Shown here one piece after another: positions 13,715-22,468 of a DNA stretch of 26,295 nucleotides. Source of the DNA: a virus; IMG/VR virus record IMGVR_UViG_3300031578_007492, positions 1-26,295 of that record; one strand, given 5' to 3'. Every line of letters begins with the position of its first letter. Within the stretch, counting starts at the first letter, position 1. The notes under the pieces are model-generated. The model did no database searches, was not told where the DNA came from, and was given only the letters and a program-made list of their open reading frames with translations. A program made the translations under genes and the position numbers.

Positions 13715-15062
13715 GCAGTTGCAACAAAGTAATAAAGCATTACAGCAGGTATTTAATCAAATAAATAGCCTCGCCAATCAACTTCCGGCATCGGCTCAAG
13801 TTGTTAATAAAGCTAAAAAACCACCACCCCCTACGTCAGCAGCTATTCATAACGCAGTAGCTCAGCCTGCAAGTAATTTACCAGCGCCACCAAAGCCTTT
13901 TCATACTCGTCCGGGTAAGTCTAGGAGTATCAAAACTATTGAAGCTTCGCAAAGCGTTCCTACAGGTACTTCGGTTGCGACTGCAAAATATAAAGCGTTT
14001 TTAAATCGGGCTCTCAGCAGTTCTAATAAAAAAGATGAAGTTTCTACTGATGTTTTGCGAGAAAGATTAGGACTCCCCCCAGAAGAAAAAGAAGAAGTTA
14101 AGAATTTATATTTGATGGACAACCTTACAGATGCCGAGAAGTATATGCTTCTGCGGAATATGAAGGAGAAATTATCTGTTTATTTTGATGGGCTAAATCC
14201 AACTCGTAAATATAGTAATGATTCAACTTATATTAAAACCGGCGTGCCGGATAATGTTTGTTATCATACCGCTACGGCGTATCAATATATTCCTGAACCT
14301 AACTTTGATATTGAGGTGGGTCAGATTACAGAGCGTAAAGTAATAGACGCTTGTTTATTAATAACAGAATACCCAAGGCTCACCAATACCTCGGCGGAAA
14401 ATGATTCTAATGCTGCTGAGGTTATTTCTAAAATTGATAAAGATAGATATGACGTCACAGGTGTATTAAAAAAGGTCGGCTCAAAAATTCTTAAAGAACT
14501 GTATAATAATTCCGGCGATATAGAGAAAGTAGAGGTTATGGAAGCTTTAGAACATTACAAAGAGCAGGGTAAGATTATTTCCGTACTTGAGGAATCTCAA
14601 AAGGCATATGCGGATATATTTAAATTGTCAGATAAATATTCGATTAGAATTGGAGACGGTGAAAGATTCGTAGCTTCAGATAATGTGAAGATTACATTCC
14701 GTGATCCGTCTGAGAATCCGGCGTGGGCTATTTGGTTTATGGATGCAGTGCCGTTAAATAACGTTCCTGACCGAACCTCCATGCTGTTTATGCCCAAAGA
14801 TCAGTGGGCAAAACAATATCCAGAACCGTTAGAAAACCACCCCATTGTTTGTCACGCTTCATTATGGCAGCTGCCTGAGAACCAGACGGGTGTATTATTG
14901 CACACAGCTTGGCATAATTTAGCAGTAGCTTATAGGTGGCAAATAGATAAACCCCTAGATGTTGCTAGGATAATGTTTAAAGCTGTGTCACACCCGGCTC
15001 ATATTGCCCGAAACTTTGGTTACGCACCACAAATTAGGGAGCCAGGAGAAGGTTGGTTCTAG
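13653..15062 (+). CDS. hypothetical protein with Gln/Asn-rich N-terminus (469 aa)
   Basis: Residues 1-50 are Lys/Gln/Asn-rich and coiled-coil-like (LQQSNKALQQVFNQINSL). A Pro/Ala-rich linker (about 55-95) follows, then a globular region of roughly 340 residues without a recognised motif. In it, YLMDNLTDAEKYMLLRNMKEKL forms a clear helix pair, and the C-terminal region is rich in Trp and His (HASLWQLPENQ, LLHTAWHNLAVAYRW). The start at ATG 13653 overlaps the nucleotidyltransferase end by 62 nt; ATG 13665, created by a 12-nt direct repeat, is an alternative. A virion-associated role is possible but unsupported. Confidence 0.75.
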   Translation: MKNLMKNLKQKIAPALNQNNKQLQQSNKALQQVFNQINSLANQLPASAQVVNKAKKPPPPTSAAIHNAVAQPASNLPAPPKPFHTRPGKSRSIKTIEASQSVPTGTSVATAKYKAFLNRALSSSNKKDEVSTDVLRERLGLPPEEKEEVKNLYLMDNLTDAEKYMLLRNMKEKLSVYFDGLNPTRKYSNDSTYIKTGVPDNVCYHTATAYQYIPEPNFDIEVGQITERKVIDACLLITEYPRLTNTSAENDSNAAEVISKIDKDRYDVTGVLKKVGSKILKELYNNSGDIEKVEVMEALEHYKEQGKIISVLEESQKAYADIFKLSDKYSIRIGDGERFVASDNVKITFRDPSENPAWAIWFMDAVPLNNVPDRTSMLFMPKDQWAKQYPEPLENHPIVCHASLWQLPENQTGVLLHTAWHNLAVAYRWQIDKPLDVARIMFKAVSHPAHIARNFGYAPQIREPGEGWF

Positions 15063-15076
15063 ACAGAGGATCTATA

Positions 15077-15373
15077 ATGACAACGGAAGAATCGGTAGAA
15101 TTACCGGTATATGGCACACAGTTCAATTTCTTTACCGGTTATCCCGTTGGGTATGGGATAGTTGGTAAAGTAGAAATTAACCAATTAATTGTTGTTGATG
15201 AAGGTCACCAAATTTTTCGTACCAAGAATGGTACGATTATTGGACGTAAGAATATCCGTAGCTGGCTGGGCAAGTTGTTTTTGAAACCTAAGTATCGTTA
15301 TGTTCGTTTAATGATAAATGAATTAAATATTGACCAGAGGGCTTTGGCTAAATGTGTGGATAAGGTGTTGTAG
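15077..15373 (+). CDS. hypothetical protein (98 aa)
   Basis: No family was recognised. The start is ATG 15077, with GAGG in AGAGGATCT upstream; the frame begins at 15053 but that would overlap the previous gene's stop. The sequence is beta-rich (YGTQFNFFTG, YGIVGKVEINQLIVVDEG) with a basic second half (KPKYRYVRLMI). Its last base is the first base of the next gene's GTG, so translation is probably coupled to the phosphatase. Confidence 0.65.
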   Translation: MTTEESVELPVYGTQFNFFTGYPVGYGIVGKVEINQLIVVDEGHQIFRTKNGTIIGRKNIRSWLGKLFLKPKYRYVRLMINELNIDQRALAKCVDKVL

Positions 15374-16209
15374 TGAGTCGATGGCGACCTACAAACGCAT
15401 GCACGTACGTAATTCCTGACATTCATGGGAAGTACGATTGCTTACGAGCCATCTGCAAGCGCATCCTTCCTCTGCGTGATTCGGATAAGATTATATTTCT
15501 TGGCGATTATATAGATCGTGGACCGGATTCTGCCAAGGTGGTGGAATATGTTATAACTTTAGTTAAGAAATTTGGCGACAGGGTTATACCTTTAATTGGT
15601 AATCATGAATGGTTAATGCTGGCGGCTATTGGAGAAATTGCTCACAATTGGGAGAAAGATTTACCTTCTCCTTTTGCCGTTTGGATGCAAGAAGGTGGTA
15701 GGAAAACTGTCGAGTCCTATGCCAAAACTACCAGTATAGATCTCAGCGATACGCTCTCTCTACCTCCAGAGAGAGTAAGCGATTTAATATCAAAACATCA
15801 TATTGATTTTTTAAAGAATGAAACATATTTGTATTATGAGACCAACGATTGTATTTTTGTTCATGGAGGGTGTGATCCAACGCAACCGTTAGATCCATCG
15901 TGGATGGAAACTTTTATTTGGGATCGTTCTCTTTTTCAGATGGCTAAAAGTTTTGTATCTGCCGGCAAAGAAATTCCCTGGGACAAGACGGTTATTTGTG
16001 GACATAGCTCTAACGGTCCTTGGGTTAATGAAAAATTAATGATGTTAGACTGTTCTGCTTCCAAAAAACTAATGGTGCTGGAGCTTAGCTCAATGGAGGC
16101 TTTTACAGTGAGCCCTGGAAATGTTAGGCTGGAACGTTTGGATTTAAAAGAAGGTCAGAACCAAGTTAAAACAAAAATTCGCAAGTCTACATTTCGACGT
16201 GTGCAATGA
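15373..16209 (+). CDS. PP1/lambda-type metallophosphatase
   Basis: Calcineurin-like Ser/Thr phosphatase fold with the full metal-site signature: DIHG (Asp16, His18), GDYIDRG (residues 44-50), GNHEW (Asn77, His78), then FVHGG and ICGHSS with the later metal-binding His residues. The order and spacing resemble the lambda phage protein phosphatase and bacterial PrpA/ApaH-type enzymes. The 278-residue length fits ApaH-like or phage PPases with a short C-terminal tail, which here is Lys/Arg-rich. The start is GTG 15373, as no ATG precedes the DIHG motif. It may dephosphorylate host proteins or Ap4A-type nucleotides; the sequence alone does not decide. Confidence 0.9.
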   Translation: MSRWRPTNACTYVIPDIHGKYDCLRAICKRILPLRDSDKIIFLGDYIDRGPDSAKVVEYVITLVKKFGDRVIPLIGNHEWLMLAAIGEIAHNWEKDLPSPFAVWMQEGGRKTVESYAKTTSIDLSDTLSLPPERVSDLISKHHIDFLKNETYLYYETNDCIFVHGGCDPTQPLDPSWMETFIWDRSLFQMAKSFVSAGKEIPWDKTVICGHSSNGPWVNEKLMMLDCSASKKLMVLELSSMEAFTVSPGNVRLERLDLKEGQNQVKTKIRKSTFRRVQ

Positions 16210-16502
16210 AAAAGTTATTAAAATTGAAAAAGTTATTAAAATTAAATGCCGACGGGATACGAAAGTGGAGTCCGGAATTGGCAGACAATTTATTATCGCA
16301 TAATTTTGTAAAGAAGACGGAACAATTTTTTAATAATAATGATTTTACTATTGACGTAGAATGCAATAGGTGTGGAGAAGAGGTAGCTTTAGGTACTGAT
16401 AATAATAACAATACAGAATTTAAAACAGAAAGAGATGTAACATACGCTTGGGGAGAGCTACTCAGTTGTAAAGAAACTATTGTTAAAGAAATATTGGAAT
16501 AG
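16206..16502 (+). CDS. small hypothetical protein with CxxC (98 aa)
   Basis: The ATG overlaps the phosphatase stop (ATGA). The N-terminus MKKLLKLKKLLKL is an exact duplication of a KKLLKL unit, produced by an 18-nt tandem repeat (16209-16226 and 16227-16244), and would form a cationic amphipathic helix. A lone CNRCGEE pair lies near residue 54 and an Asn run near 66. It ends 2 nt before the topoisomerase gene. No function recognised. Confidence 0.6.
   Translation: MKKLLKLKKLLKLNADGIRKWSPELADNLLSHNFVKKTEQFFNNNDFTIDVECNRCGEEVALGTDNNNNTEFKTERDVTYAWGELLSCKETIVKEILE
16209..16244 (+). repeat. 18-nt tandem duplication
   Basis: AAAAAGTTATTAAAATTG is followed by an identical unit except for a final A. 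It doubles the KKLLKL peptide unit at the N-terminus of the 98-residue protein and looks like a recent slippage event. Confidence 0.85.
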
Positions 16503-16504
16503 TT

Positions 16505-18694
16505 ATGGCAAAAGATACACTTGTAATTGTAGAATCTCCTAATAAAATTAAAAAGATATCCAGTTATCTTGGTAAAGGATTTGTAGTCCGTGCCAGTGTT
16601 GGTCACATTATTGATCTAGTAACTGGGAACAAACAGTTTCCATTAGGAGTTGATTTAGAACACGATTATAAACCCAAGTATAGAATTTTACCAGACAAGA
16701 AGGACGTTGTACAGTCATTAATTGATGCTGCCACTGGAGCTAAAAATATATATTTAGCTACAGATATGGATCGTGAGGGTGAAGCAATTGCTTGGCATTT
16801 AAAAGATTGCTTGGAGTCTACCGGCAAGCCAATCAAACGTGTATTATTCAATGCAATAACCAAAGCCGCAATCAACAAAGCTGTTAGCAACCCCGGGGAA
16901 TTAAATGAAGATTTATTTGATTCCCAACAGGCTCGCAGAGTGTTGGATAGAATTGTGGGCTTCATGGCAAGCGAACAGCTGCGCCACTTTTTTGGACCAC
17001 ATCTATCTGCGGGACGCGTCCAGTCAGTTGCGGTACGTATTATTGTGGACCGTGAGCGTGAGATAGAAAACTTTGTACCAGAAGAGTATTGGAATATCCA
17101 CACCAGCTTAGCCAAGCCTGCAAATTTATCGGACAGTTTTGTAGCTAAGTATGGGAAAAAAGTAACCGATGAGAAAGTTGCAAAAAAGATTAAAGCAGAT
17201 CTTGACAAAGATTCTTATGTGATTAAGGAGGTGATTTCGAAAGAGAAGAATCGCAATCCATTACCACCCTTAACTACTCCTAGTTTACAGAAGGCAGTGG
17301 GCGGCAGGTATGGCTTTTCAGTTTCAAAAACTATGCGAGCTGCTCAGTCGTTGTATGAATCTGGGCTTGTCACATATATTCGTACCGACTCTAGAAGAAT
17401 AGAACCTGAAGCTCTCAAAGAGGTTAGAGATTATTTAACCAAAAAGAAGTACAAAGTCCCCACTAAACCTAATATTTATGGTAGCAAAGGGTCTGCTCAA
17501 GACGCGCACGAGTGTATACGACCGACTGATATTTTACAGGAACCCACGAAGGTTTTCCTTAGCGATGAACATCAAAAGGTGTACCGTGTCATTTGGGAAA
17601 GATTTGTTGCCTCTCAAATGGAACCAGCCATATATGACACTATGAGTGTTACGGTAGAATCATCAAGTGCTCATTTATTAAAAGCAAATGGGCGCACGTT
17701 AAAGTACGATGGTTGGCTTGCCATTGCAACTGATCATAAAAATCTTGGCAAAGATGATGTGCAACTACCTCCATTAGCAACTAAGGATAAAGTTGTTTTA
17801 GTACCACCCAAGGTAAAAGCGGAACAGAAGTTTACTCAACCACCGCCAAGATTCACCGAAGTTAGTTTGGTGGACGAGTTAGAGAAGAAAGGTATCGGAC
17901 GCCCCTCCACCTATGGTTCTATCATTGATAAAATTCGCGGGCGTAATTACGTAGATATTATTAAAAAATCATATCATGCTACCGATTTAGGAAAAAAGGT
18001 AGTAGATTCTTTAACTAAACATTTCAAATTTATGGATTATCAATATACCGCATCAATGGAGACCAGGCTGGACAAGATAGCCGATGGGAAATTAGGATAT
18101 GTTGAAATGTTGGATGAGTTTTTTATTCCATTTCAGAAGGAGTGTAAGCAGGCGGAGGCTCACGAATCTCCAGACTACGGCATTAAATGTCCTGCTTGTG
18201 AAGAAAAAACTATATTAAAACATGGTAGGTTTGGATTTTATTTAGCATGTATAAACCGTCCAGAATGTAAGGGAACTTTAAGTGTAGATGTAGTTGATGG
18301 TAAACCTGTTGTTAAAAAACCGTTTGAAAAGAAATTAGTAAAAGGTATTAAGTGTCCTAAATGTAATGGAGGTATGTGCCGTCGAGACGGACAGTTCGGA
18401 CCTTTTTATTCTTGTGAAAACTTTCCCAAATGTAAAGGGTCGGCAAAGATACCGTTTGGAAAGAAGTGTTCTGATTGTGGTGAAGAGCTGTTCATGACGA
18501 TATTTTATCGTAGCGGTGAAGGACAGAAAAAATTAGCATGCATGGGATATCCGAATTGCAAACATGTCGAGGATTTACCCGAGGATGCCATCAATGATTG
18601 GGTAGATCCAGTAAAGATTAGACCACCGAAGCGTAAGAAAGCAACTAAAAAAATTCTCAGCGCTTCAAGAAAGAAAAAGAAAAAAACTAAATGA
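16505..18694 (+). CDS. topA: DNA topoisomerase I (type IA)
   Basis: Relaxes negatively supercoiled DNA by passing a strand through a transient single-strand break. The Toprim domain opens with LVIVESPNK and has ATDMDREGEAIAWHL near residue 80. AGRVQSVA and the active-site block LVTYIRTDS with Tyr291 and Arg293 follow, then GIGRPSTYG. The C-terminus holds three zinc-ribbon modules beginning at Cys562, Cys617 and Cys655, and a poly-Lys/Arg end. At 729 aa it is compact but apparently complete. It overlaps the AAA gene by ATGA. Type IA enzymes are less common in phages than type II; this one could unlink replication intermediates or R-loops, which also fits the RNase HII gene in the window. Confidence 0.95.
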   Translation: MAKDTLVIVESPNKIKKISSYLGKGFVVRASVGHIIDLVTGNKQFPLGVDLEHDYKPKYRILPDKKDVVQSLIDAATGAKNIYLATDMDREGEAIAWHLKDCLESTGKPIKRVLFNAITKAAINKAVSNPGELNEDLFDSQQARRVLDRIVGFMASEQLRHFFGPHLSAGRVQSVAVRIIVDREREIENFVPEEYWNIHTSLAKPANLSDSFVAKYGKKVTDEKVAKKIKADLDKDSYVIKEVISKEKNRNPLPPLTTPSLQKAVGGRYGFSVSKTMRAAQSLYESGLVTYIRTDSRRIEPEALKEVRDYLTKKKYKVPTKPNIYGSKGSAQDAHECIRPTDILQEPTKVFLSDEHQKVYRVIWERFVASQMEPAIYDTMSVTVESSSAHLLKANGRTLKYDGWLAIATDHKNLGKDDVQLPPLATKDKVVLVPPKVKAEQKFTQPPPRFTEVSLVDELEKKGIGRPSTYGSIIDKIRGRNYVDIIKKSYHATDLGKKVVDSLTKHFKFMDYQYTASMETRLDKIADGKLGYVEMLDEFFIPFQKECKQAEAHESPDYGIKCPACEEKTILKHGRFGFYLACINRPECKGTLSVDVVDGKPVVKKPFEKKLVKGIKCPKCNGGMCRRDGQFGPFYSCENFPKCKGSAKIPFGKKCSDCGEELFMTIFYRSGEGQKKLACMGYPNCKHVEDLPEDAINDWVDPVKIRPPKRKKATKKILSASRKKKKKTK

Positions 18695-20037
18695 CAACTT
18701 TTAAAGCTGATTTTTATAGCGACTTAACTGAAGAAGAAGTAGAGAAACAGGAACATCTCAGTGAAGATCGTCTTAAAATATTTCAGCCAAAATATAAATG
18801 GGATCGGAAACTTACCGCTGGAGAACGTCCCCGCGAAGATTTAGTTGACTTAATGCATTGGGTTAAAAATACCTTTGCTAAAGATCTCAGGATTAAAGAT
18901 ACTGAATTATTAGGATGTTACATCCATAATAAGATCGTTATCGATGGCAGCTTCATGGAATTTTGTGAGCAACATAATGTACAAATAAGCTGTTTATATC
19001 GGGATTCTATTGCTTCATGGAAGAGTGATCATGATTTCGAGCACTTCATGGCTCAAGGTGTTTTTAAGATTAAGTATGGTCCGCTGACCTTTTTGCATGC
19101 TGCTTTGTTTCACAAAGGGAACCAAAACGAAGATGAGGTGTCATTTTTCGTAGTAGTTCCTCAGAAACATTTTCAGCGTTATGTAGATTTTAGGAATAAA
19201 TTTGATAAGTGGCTCACAGAACGTGACCGAGATCATTTAGAGATTCATGTTGTGGGAGGTGATGGGTATCCTTATACTCGTGAATTAAAGTGGGAAGATT
19301 TATTTCTTCCTAGTGATTTAAAAAAGGATATCCGCAATTCAGTCGAAGGTTTTCTTTCTGCTAAAAAGATATATGAAACTGCCAAAGTTCCTTGGAAGAG
19401 GGGTATATTATTGTGGGGAAATGTAGGATGCGGGAAAACTACCGCCATTCGTACTATCATTTCTAATTACGATTTTAAACCAGTAACAGTACACACCAGC
19501 ACGCAAACCACCGACGACACTATTACAGAGGCATTTGATTACGCACAGGAGCAGGAGCCTGGTCTTTTATATATTGAAGATTTAGATACACTATTGGGTT
19601 CTACTGTCAGTTTGTCTCATTTTTTAAACTTGATGGACGGTGTCCATTCTAATAACGGCATTTTAGTAATTGCTACCGCAAATGATTTGAGCAAGTTAAA
19701 AGAATCTATTACTGATCGTCCATCCAGGTTTGATAGGAAATGGGAAATCCCTTTGCCGAACGAGGAGATGTCGATTAAATATCTCAAGCGTTGGTTTGGT
19801 AATACTATTCGTCGCCGGGATTATGCTGAAATAGCTAAGGAAGGTGTTAGTCATAACTTTTCCTACGCTTATTTGAAGGAGCTTTATTTAACTTCGGTTT
19901 TCAATTCTATCCACGCTGGTAGGAACAAACCTACATTAACTGACATTAAAAAAGCTAAAGATCAACTGTTAGCTGACAAGGAGAAGGCTAAAGATGGTTT
20001 TGTGTCTGCACATCATGAACATATAGGTCTCGAATAA
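18691..20037 (+). CDS. AAA+ ATPase, BCS1-like
   Basis: The C-terminal half is an AAA+ module: Walker A GNVGCGKT (residues 243-250), Walker B LLYIEDLD (292-299), sensor-1 IATAND (327-332), and an arginine-finger region ITDRPSRFDRKWEIPLP, typical of the BCS1/classical AAA group. The N-terminal 200 residues are not recognised and include an aromatic, beta-rich part. There is no membrane helix, unlike mitochondrial BCS1. The family remodels or translocates proteins. In the same overlapping chain as topoisomerase I and bS21, it may be a phage chaperone or replication remodeler. The stop shares a base with the bS21 start. Confidence 0.88.
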   Translation: MTTFKADFYSDLTEEEVEKQEHLSEDRLKIFQPKYKWDRKLTAGERPREDLVDLMHWVKNTFAKDLRIKDTELLGCYIHNKIVIDGSFMEFCEQHNVQISCLYRDSIASWKSDHDFEHFMAQGVFKIKYGPLTFLHAALFHKGNQNEDEVSFFVVVPQKHFQRYVDFRNKFDKWLTERDRDHLEIHVVGGDGYPYTRELKWEDLFLPSDLKKDIRNSVEGFLSAKKIYETAKVPWKRGILLWGNVGCGKTTAIRTIISNYDFKPVTVHTSTQTTDDTITEAFDYAQEQEPGLLYIEDLDTLLGSTVSLSHFLNLMDGVHSNNGILVIATANDLSKLKESITDRPSRFDRKWEIPLPNEEMSIKYLKRWFGNTIRRRDYAEIAKEGVSHNFSYAYLKELYLTSVFNSIHAGRNKPTLTDIKKAKDQLLADKEKAKDGFVSAHHEHIGLE

Positions 20038-20405
20038 TGTATAATAAAGATAAAAAATATGGTAGAAAACACAATTTATATGGAATTCAGGCTCAAGTTT
20101 CTCCAACCCAGGTTAGAATACGTGGGGAGTCCAGAGAAGAATTTGAATCTGCTTTTCGGGCATTTAAATCATTAGTGCAAAAAGAAAAAATAATCTCGCT
20201 ATATAAAGAAAAGCAATCTTATGAAAAACCCTCCGACAAAAAACGTCGCAAACGCAAGGAATCCTGTGAGCGTCGTTTAGCATTTGCCGCTAAGCAACGC
20301 TTGATGGCTTCGGGGGAGTGGGACAAGAGAATGCGTAAAAAGCAAGAACAAAAGAATGATAGACAGCAACAGAGGCGGCAGCAGCAGAATGAGGACAAAA
20401 CATGA
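20037..20405 (+). CDS. ribosomal protein bS21 homologue
   Basis: Residues 34-76 match bS21: EEFESAFRAFKSLVQKEKII, then SYEKPSDKKRRKRKES and Arg-rich helix, as in the cellular pattern F-ALRRFKR ... YEKPS-RKRK. Cellular bS21 is about 70 aa; this protein has about 33 extra N-terminal residues and a Lys/Gln/Arg-rich C-terminal tail (122 aa in all). bS21 sits near the anti-Shine-Dalgarno end of 16S rRNA and is loosely bound, so a phage copy could swap in and favour phage mRNAs. Phage bS21 genes are known from large and pelagic phages. Start: TAATG overlap with the ATPase gene. Confidence 0.82.
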   Translation: MYNKDKKYGRKHNLYGIQAQVSPTQVRIRGESREEFESAFRAFKSLVQKEKIISLYKEKQSYEKPSDKKRRKRKESCERRLAFAAKQRLMASGEWDKRMRKKQEQKNDRQQQRRQQQNEDKT

Positions 20406-20914
20406 GTGACGATGTATTATTTAAAAACCCTTACAGAGGTAGGAGAGTTGCCCATCCGGAACCTTATCAACCCGAACATGAACGCTTGGGTGCGCAGCCA
20501 GTTGAGTATCCAATGGATAAAGCTGAGGCGCACTCATTTGTAGAAAAGAATACTAAACATGAAATTCCTAAGCAAACCATTGTTCAGAGCGGCAACAATG
20601 AAGATATTATGTGGACAAAAGCGCTAGAAGAGCCAGAAACTCCTCGACCTCCAACCGTTGTACCTCAAACCGGACAGGAGATTGAGGATGATATAGGGCT
20701 TGATAAAGAGGAGGAAGGCTTTGGTTTGGACTCGCTTCAACCCGGCAACTGTGTTTTATTATACAATGATAATGTTATCTGTGCTGGCACAATAGAAATA
20801 ATTAAAGAAACATTGGCAGACCTCTTGGCTGATGCGGAAAATGACGTGGAGGTTGATAACTTTATTGTATTGAAAAGATTAAAAGTTAACGTGGGGATTT
20901 TTATCGATGAGTAG
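20402..20914 (+). CDS. acidic hypothetical protein (170 aa)
   Basis: The N-terminal two-thirds are polar, Pro- and Glu-rich, and probably disordered (EPETPRPPTVVPQ, EIEDDIGLDKEEEG). The last 60 residues form a small globular part (CVLLYNDNVICAGTIEII, VDNFIVLKRLKVNVGIFIDE). The ATG overlaps the bS21 stop, with GAGGA upstream. No family was recognised. Coupled translation suggests that it is made with the bS21 homologue. Confidence 0.65.
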   Translation: MSDDVLFKNPYRGRRVAHPEPYQPEHERLGAQPVEYPMDKAEAHSFVEKNTKHEIPKQTIVQSGNNEDIMWTKALEEPETPRPPTVVPQTGQEIEDDIGLDKEEEGFGLDSLQPGNCVLLYNDNVICAGTIEIIKETLADLLADAENDVEVDNFIVLKRLKVNVGIFIDE

Positions 20915-21614
20915 AAAAGCATCTGAAGTTTTGCTCTCTCTAGAGCAACGTGTTAATCAGCAAGAACATTATTTTAAAAATATGGATATGCTGCTTAAGA
21001 AACTGGTTAATCAAGTTAGTGCGTTAGAGAAAGCTTTAACACAACCGATAACCGAAGAAGAAAAACAATATTACGCACAGACTCCTGGTGGTTTGCAGCA
21101 TCAACAGATACCTGCGGGAATGAAGTCACCTCAACCTCAACCTCAACCTCAGCAAACTCCTCAACGAATACCAGGATTAAAACCTTCTGTAATATCGGCA
21201 CCGGATGGTACCTTAAACAATGTAAGGGAAGAGGAAGAGGTTAATTTCGAACCATATCAGCCAGACGAAGGTTTGCAAGTCGAAAAGGCTCCGCAAGGAA
21301 AGCGGCGTGATGTTAGATACACTAACGATCCGGTTCAGCAAAAGAGGATTCCTGTTCAACAGAAAATAGTATATGAAGCAGATAATAGGAATGTTTGTCT
21401 AGCCAGTGTGGAGATTTTTGATTCACAGAATAAGCTGGTTGGATCATCTAAAACAAATAATACTGGCAAATGGACACAAATGCTTATTCCAGGAAAATAC
21501 GCTGTTAGTATTTCAAAAAAAGGAACTGCCACCAAACAGCCGGTAGAGTGTTCTTATTTCATCGAAGTTCCTAATTCTAATGAAACTTCTGTTCAAGATA
21601 CGGTAAAGGTATAA
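20907..21614 (+). CDS. coiled-coil protein with C-terminal carboxypeptidase-regulatory-like domain
   Basis: Residues 1-50 are a heptad-like helix (LLSLEQRVNQQ, MLLKKLVNQVSALEKAL). A Gln/Pro-rich linker follows, encoded in part by four CCTCAA/G hexamers (21129-21152). The C-terminal 75 residues have the beta-sandwich pattern ASVEIFDSQNKLVGSSKTNN, TGKWTQMLIPGKYAVSIS, seen in carboxypeptidase-regulatory or prealbumin-like domains that hold surface proteins together. This layout suits a virion decoration or trimerising fibre-associated protein. The domain is inferred by eye and no signal peptide is present. Confidence 0.65.
   Translation: MSRKASEVLLSLEQRVNQQEHYFKNMDMLLKKLVNQVSALEKALTQPITEEEKQYYAQTPGGLQHQQIPAGMKSPQPQPQPQQTPQRIPGLKPSVISAPDGTLNNVREEEEVNFEPYQPDEGLQVEKAPQGKRRDVRYTNDPVQQKRIPVQQKIVYEADNRNVCLASVEIFDSQNKLVGSSKTNNTGKWTQMLIPGKYAVSISKKGTATKQPVECSYFIEVPNSNETSVQDTVKV
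21129..21152 (+). repeat. hexanucleotide tandem repeat encoding Pro-Gln
   Basis: Three CCTCAA units and one CCTCAG give a (PQ)4 run in the linker of the coiled-coil/beta-domain protein. As with the clpP tail, copy number could vary by slippage. Confidence 0.85.
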
Positions 21615-21618
21615 TCCA

Positions 21619-22014
21619 GTGAAAATATATATGGCTTCCTATTTGCAACCCGAAAACCATGGTCCTGGTCGTAAAATTGCTATATCAAGCACTAAACCTG
21701 CTGATTTTAAAGTGGTTGGAGCCTGGTCGTTTGGTATTCCTGATGAAGAGTTGTTAACGGAATATCGAGCTAAACAATTGGAAGATCAAGCAGCGGCGCG
21801 AGAGTTATTTGTAAATGGGTATAAGCGCCAATTAGATAATGTTTTCGACAGCATACGTATAGATGCCGATAAAGAAGGTAAGAAACCTAGAGATATGTTG
21901 CCATTTGAAAATGGGGACACTCTTCTTTGTTGGGAGCGGGAAGGCTTTACCAATTATAGGAGTATTTTGGCAAGTTATTTAGAGAGCCTCGGTGTAGATA
22001 TTATACTCAAATGA
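21619..22014 (+). CDS. DUF488-like protein
   Basis: It starts MKIYMASYLQPENHG with a following KIAISSTKP and has the C-terminal segment GDTLLCWEREGFTNYRSILASYLESLGVDII. The latter resembles DUF488 (VTLLCWE ... CHR ... L-x-x-G), but the usual Cys-His-Arg is replaced by Thr-Asn-Tyr-Arg, so any activity tied to those residues may be lost. The start is GTG 21619, with no strong ribosome site; ATG 21631 is in frame. It overlaps the next gene by ATGA. Function in the family is unknown. Confidence 0.55.
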   Translation: MKIYMASYLQPENHGPGRKIAISSTKPADFKVVGAWSFGIPDEELLTEYRAKQLEDQAAARELFVNGYKRQLDNVFDSIRIDADKEGKKPRDMLPFENGDTLLCWEREGFTNYRSILASYLESLGVDIILK

Positions 22015-22466
22015 CCAAAGATATTCCCAAAAAAAAACGCAAAAATCCTTGGCACAAACGAAGAGTTAATAAACGATATCGCGAATTGTGCGATAAAATT
22101 GAGCATGATCCAGACGTTGCAGATAAGTTTTACGCTACTCAGAAGATAGTTGGAGAGCTGAGGCAAAGCACTGAAACTGTAATTAAGTTGCGTGAAGGGT
22201 ATGAGAAAATCATGACTCGGCATGTGCAGGGAGATCCTTTTCAAGGATTGCCTATCGAGAATTTAGAAGATTTGTATCAAATGGAACACGATGGTTATGT
22301 AAGCAAGCCGTCATTTAATGATTTAGTTAAAGCCAACGGTCTCAAAAAACAAGGACAGGATATTATCGAGCAGAAATTTTCGCTTAAAACTGATGCAAAG
22401 GTGTCTCAAATCGATCTTGTATTGGCACAGATTGATGTGATTTTAAAAGAAAGCGACGAAGATTAA
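22011..22466 (+). CDS. basic-N-terminal hypothetical protein (151 aa)
   Basis: Residues 1-25 are strongly basic (KKKRKNPWHKRRVNKRYREL), suggesting nucleic-acid contact. The rest is helical and mixed charge (IVGELRQSTETVIKLREGYEKIM) with an acidic end (ESDED). It overlaps the DUF488-like gene by 4 nt and lies 2 nt before the methyltransferase. No family was recognised; a DNA- or RNA-binding partner of the next gene is one guess. Confidence 0.6.
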   Translation: MTKDIPKKKRKNPWHKRRVNKRYRELCDKIEHDPDVADKFYATQKIVGELRQSTETVIKLREGYEKIMTRHVQGDPFQGLPIENLEDLYQMEHDGYVSKPSFNDLVKANGLKKQGQDIIEQKFSLKTDAKVSQIDLVLAQIDVILKESDED

Positions 22467-22468
22467 TA

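Noticed and set aside
16666-17208. 180-codon - strand open frame inside topA
   Set aside because: It lies wholly within the conserved Toprim and strand-passage region of topoisomerase I and reads as low-complexity Ser-rich sequence.
20778-20790. ATCTGTGCT inside the 20402 gene as a fifth copy of the VLICA repeat
   Set aside because: Only nine bases match, the frame continues as VICAGTIE without a stop, and the flanks differ; chance match in coding sequence.
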